From: Atopsyche davidsoni
Taxonomy: Eukaryota > Arthropoda > Insecta > Trichoptera > Hydrobiosidae
DNA: 64,000 bases
Direction of reading: 5' to 3'
Assembly: GCA_022113835.1 (NCBI GenBank)
Contig: JAILWY010000011.1
Location: 3,906,001-3,970,000 of the forward strand
The notes under the pieces: generated by a model
The model's database searches: none
Told to the model about the DNA's origin: nothing
What the model saw: only the letters and a program-made list of their open reading frames with translations
Translations under genes and position numbers: made by a program
In this document: positions 60,191 to 64,000 of the stretch, piece by piece
Numbering within the stretch: position 1 is the first letter of the stretch
Layout of the letters: each line of letters begins with the position of its first letter

Positions 60191-61199
60191 AAGGACGTGA
60201 TGAAATAAGGCATTTGTAGGTGATATAATATAAGTTTATTTAGTGCTGTTTATCTATAGATTGATAGGTGTAGATATTTTGTAAGATTAAAATACTTTTG
60301 CTTTGTATTATTGTCAATCCAAAAATTAATATCAAGGCATATTTTTGGTAAAGAGCGTAATCTTATAATCAATAGTTTTTTTTACAAATTAAATTTCACA
60401 ATGGATTCGTATTAAAAGTATTTTAATAGATTTTTTTTAAATGCGATAAAAACCGAGTGAGGCAATTTTTTTTTTTGCACAGGGAAGTTTAAAAATTGAC
60501 TTTATTTTTATCATTTTGACTGACCTGCGTATTGCCAATTCGGGCAGATCTAAGATCTAAATGCGCAAACCTTTCAAACATTGCAAAAAGGCCGTTTATT
60601 TAAATAAATTGTTGTATTGAAAATTTTAAGTTTTTAAATATAATTTCAGGTGTTACGATTGGACTTGCTCTGATATAATAATGTTGATTTTTTCTTATAA
60701 TATTACTGTATAAGTCATTAAGAATATTTCTTATTTTAAAATGAACATTTGAATTTTTTAAAAATTGGTATATATATATATAAATATAAGTAAATAAATG
60801 TATGTATAATCTTAAAATCCGGTGTAGTAAAACAAACCTTCGAAATAAAATGTCTCGAAATTCCGCTCCTCTTCTCGGCGAATTGCAGAAAAATAACAAC
60901 TCTTGTTACAAAAAAAAAAAAAACTCAATTAACTAATAATCACTCAAAAATAACTACCATTTTAAAAAAATTGGTTTATAGAGAAAACTTTCCCCAATCA
61001 CAAGCACCACAACTTCTACAATCCAACGAAGAAATCGATTATAAAAAGCAATCCTTAATTGAGTCGTCAAAATATAATAAAACTTGTTTTCAAACAACAC
61101 AAACACTGTAAGGAAGCAATCCACTTGCAAAAAAAAAAAATGCGATTGTCACTTTTCAAACGCAGCGTTAATTTTTTTTAATTTTTTTAAAATTTTTCA
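60191..61199. other. AT-rich spacer
   Basis: AT-rich, with poly-A runs near 60909 and 61128. The 99-codon minus-strand frame is low-complexity. Nothing supported. Confidence 0.45.
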
Positions 61200-61510
61200 A
61201 ATCAATCAACCTTCGTCCTCTCGGCTGTATTCCACGATGTTTTTCATTAGAGGCTTTCGGGGGGTTTCAGCGACGCGTCCGGCTCCCTCCGGAGTCGCCT
61301 CTACACTGAATATAGGCTGTATGGGCGCACCCAGCCTGCGCGCGCACCATACATGAGTTTTTTTTTAAGTAAAATAGAACCTCCCGACAACACGGCTTGC
61401 ATAACCGCAGCCTCCCGCTGGATGTTTGTATTCCACGTGTTCGGTTAAGAAGTGTTACTGAAAACGGGCTTTCGCAGGTCGCATTGCTTGCAGAGCTGAA
61501 TGTATTCATT
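61200..61510. other. GC-richer island
   Basis: Includes GACGCGTCCGGCTCCCTCCG and CCAGCCTGCGCGCGCACC. Frames on both strands have no domain. Unknown. Confidence 0.3.
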
Positions 61511-61619
61511 AAGATTAGCAAATTAACTTTGAGATTGATTTTTAGCAAGTCAAAGTAATAAATTGCTAGATTGTATATAACAAAAATAACGAATAGTTTT
61601 TTATATAAACTTGCACTAG

Positions 61620-61925
61620 TAATTTTTCCACATGTTGGCATTATCAAAAAAAGTAACAAGCAATTGAGTGAACAATTGTTGAAGGGAGATGTATTGGTTG
61701 TTAGAGAGATATTTAATGATTGTCAGGTGGTAAGGGATTAATTTAAGAGTTATATGAGTTTAGTGTATCTGACAAATAAAGGATTCTATATAATTGGTTT
61801 TTTTATTAACGATACTATACAAAACAAGTTAATTTAAGTTTTTCACTAATAAAAATTTACACGTAGACAAATCACTCAAGTATTTTATTTTAAAATATTA
61901 AAGTGGAATCCCATCAAGTACTTTC
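61620..61925 (-). mobile_element. Fam-A partial copy with inverted long spacer
   Basis: TTTCCACATGTTGGCATTATC begins it (hairpin and GTTTCG lost). The spacer of the 16.5-kb copy follows in inverse orientation (GATTGTCAGGTGGTAAGG; AAAGGATTCTATATAATT), then AAATCACTCAAGTATTTTAT and GTGGAATCCCATCAAGTACT. The terminus is incomplete and no duplication is clear. Confidence 0.7.
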
Positions 61926-63127
61926 TTATTTATATTAAGGCAAGCCAGGCTTCTGACCCCACTCTAGCGCCTCACTTGCTATGAAGAGGGCCTTGATGTT
62001 CACATAAATTCAAAGTCAACTTGGTTTAATTTGTAATACTTCCTTTACGCACAGGTAACATATATATCCTAATAGTTGGAATTAATGTTTTCTTCTTAAC
62101 TGCGGACTAAAAAGACATTGAAAAGCGAAAGCGCTTTCATATAGAAACGTTGTATTTTGACATTTGTGTACTTATTATTTTTTTATTAAGACACTAAGTA
62201 TAGCTCCATATATAAGATAAAGTTTTTCAGTTCTTTATTTACTTGTATGAAATAAATTGAAGTAAATTGAAATCTGCCTAGTATTTCATTTTTGGAAAGT
62301 AATTAAAATTAATATAATGTATTATAAAAATCTGATTATTTTTAATAAATTGTCATTCGGACCAAATGGTAATAATACTCATTAGTAATCAGTTTGTTTG
62401 CCTAGAGATTAAACATGTAATTATGCAGATATTTGTACTTTTATATTGTGAATTGATTTGGATCTAATAAACTGTTAATTCAAAATTTATTGATGGCTAA
62501 TTTCAGAAAAAATTATAATTTATTAATATATATTTATGATATGACTATTTTGTGGATTGAACGTCAAGCAAGTACGTATTTATTTTTCGAAAATGATCAT
62601 TGACACACAATGTTTGAAAAAAGTGTGCCTAATCATATTAATTATATTTATGAGTCATGGGAAAATTTCACATTAACATAACAAAATCGCCAGCAGCATC
62701 ACATTATTATAAAAAAAAAATTTTTTTACTATATGCCACCCCATACCTTGAAACTATGTAATATCAATGGTTTGTTACTTTTTCCATCAATTCATGGAGA
62801 TATTTGACTGTTAACATCAAAGTGATACTCAAGAAAGCATATTTAAAACATGCCATTAAACATTTAAAAAAAACTGATACAACTATTGTTTGGCATTTCA
62901 ATGTATTATTCACGTTACTTTAAATTTACGGATATATTGTCCAGCATGATTAGATTTTCGCTGTAAACAACAAAATGAAGAAAAAAAAAAAAAAACATGG
63001 TGACATTGCCAAATGTGTAGGTAAATTAATTTAACACAGACTCGCGAAATGAAGCAGTTTGTTTTGCAATTTCTGCTACTTTAAATTCGTGAAACTATTC
63101 ACATGATGATTGCTGTTGAAAACGAAT
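61926..63127. other. AT-rich spacer
   Basis: AT-rich, with a mixed patch at 61935-61995, a perfect palindrome GAAAGCGCTTTC near 62127 and a poly-A run near 62982. No gene. Confidence 0.45.
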
Positions 63128-63538
63128 ATATTTTTTTGTTTTTTTTAATAGATTTGGTACCTTGCTTGTTATGTACAAGGTTTGCCATCACAATTTGGGG
63201 AAATTTTCCAAACTAGTCAAGCGAAATTGTGCTATATATGGGAGTGACTGAAGCTACACCCCCTGGTTTATCATCTTTATGGTTCTGATGACACGCTTCA
63301 AGAAGCCATCCAGTGACTTCATCATCTGTGGGTGTCTTGCCACTGACTTCAGGCCCTCCTGTCGGTATTGGCTCTCCAGTTGGTGTCTCTGAAGACTAAA
63401 TATGGGGCATGAACCCACAAGGTGGATCACTGCTTGTGGAGTAATATCATCACAAGGGCACGTGTCAAGTGGAACCTGCGGAGATAACTTCTCATCACTC
63501 CATGACCCGTTAGGAGCTGGGTTGATTCAAAGCTAATC
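63128..63538 (-). mobile_element. Non-LTR retrotransposon 3' end, copy 2
   Basis: It aligns with the 37-kb copy over nearly its whole length. On the minus strand TQLLTGHGVMRSYLRRFHL is followed, after a frameshift, by DTCPCDDITPQAVIHLVGSC, FSLQRHQLESQYRQEG, MKSLDGFLKRVIRTIKM and a stop. Then comes a short 3' region and an A-rich tail. The CxC...H...C array is the C-terminal zinc-finger-like motif of many R1/jockey-type ORF2 proteins. It is 5'-truncated within a base or two of the same point as copy 1. Confidence 0.8.
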
Positions 63539-64000
63539 CGTCATCCGGCGTCCGTAGCAGAATCAAAGAAAATCTTTGTTACGTTAACGAAAAAAAAATA
63601 TCACAAAAACGTTACAAAATCACCGGCCGCACATGTAGAATCGCGAAATAACACTTGAAAAATTATTTTTATTTTTGTAATACGTCATCCGGTCGGAGTG
63701 GCAGTCGAAGTGATCAGGGGAGAAAAATGCGGGCGATTTGTAAGAGAGTGAAATCCTCCCCTATACGAGCTCTGAGCCTCGCGCCCCTATATGGCGAGCT
63801 TTGTACGCGATATAAAGGGAGTGTTCCTCGGTGTGGGGGTACACTTAAATTGGGCCTTCGGAGAAACATGCCGCGTATTTTTTTAGCGTCTTTTACTTTT
63901 TCCCCCCTTTCAGGATTCTGATTATGAAGATTGTGTTGAATAGTTTATGCTACAAAAAAAAAACACATCTGTCGGCTATTTTGCTGGGTAATCGATTGAT
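63539..64000. other. GC-richer island at the window end
   Basis: The 88-codon plus-strand frame (63655-63921) shows no domain. GTCATCCGG occurs twice (63540, 63684). GC-rich words include GAGCCTCGCGCCCCTATATG. Candidate non-coding element; it may continue beyond the window. Confidence 0.3.

Noticed and set aside
61267..61659. 130-codon minus-strand frame as a gene
   Set aside because: It joins AT-rich spacer to a GC-rich island and starts next to Fam-A; no domain.
1..64000. CRISPR array, operons or other prokaryotic systems
   Set aside because: No regularly spaced direct repeats, no ribosome-binding-site-led gene series, and the gene and transposon content is insect-like.

Overview
The window reads as AT-rich nuclear DNA of an insect. 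The basis is: long A/T runs and no prokaryote-like gene packing; a broken copy of the insect-type selenophosphate synthetase SPS1; and mobile-element families typical of insects (Helitron, mariner, piggyBac, hAT, the 3' ends of a non-LTR retrotransposon, tRNA-derived sequence). The order is not settled. I find no intact protein-coding gene and no exon I would defend. The open reading frames are short, overlap on both strands and carry no recognisable domain, apart from those made by the SPS1 pseudogene and the retrotransposon remnants.

Layout. 0.1-9 kb: a mariner remnant, AT-rich spacer, some hairpin-forming islands and a first copy of a palindromic short element here called Fam-A. 9-15.5 kb: a run of GC-richer islands that look like non-coding regulatory DNA (CTCGAG cluster, octamer, a full CRE, three spaced ETS-like sites), with a local tandem duplication at 14.7-15.2 kb. 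16.2-18.2 kb: a dense pile of elements, namely a long inverted repeat around a tRNA-derived core, a long Fam-A copy, and a mariner MITE with another Fam-A piece inside it. 22-28.7 kb: more Fam-A, piggyBac-type ends and a clean piggyBac MITE. 29.08-31.02 kb: a Helitron-like element carrying an intronless, many-times-deleted SPS1 fragment. 35-41.2 kb: a piggyBac end, a retrotransposon 3' end, a hAT MITE with a perfect 8-bp duplication, and a 184-bp palindrome holding a hammerhead-like core. 43-50 kb: islands, two Fam-A copies, and a hAT-like element with an internal tandem repeat. 57.4-58.1 kb: a 331-bp tandem duplication. 63.1-63.5 kb: a second copy of the retrotransposon 3' end.

The two points most worth attention are these. 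(1) Fam-A copies of about 180-440 bp are flanked by what look like constant 12-bp target duplications. Each arm carries a hairpin flanked by TGATRA and GAAAC, the layout of a degenerate hammerhead ribozyme. A separate palindrome at 41 kb has the canonical CTGATGA/GAAAC/GTC residues and a 5-bp stem I. (2) A Helitron has taken up a host SPS1 copy that lost exactly the active-site codons.

The rest looks like intergenic or intronic DNA in which GC-richer islands of 150-500 bp alternate with AT-rich spacer. Five perfect TGACGTCA sites all fall inside such islands, which fits a regulatory role but does not prove one. All calls are by eye. Island borders are approximate and no composition was computed.
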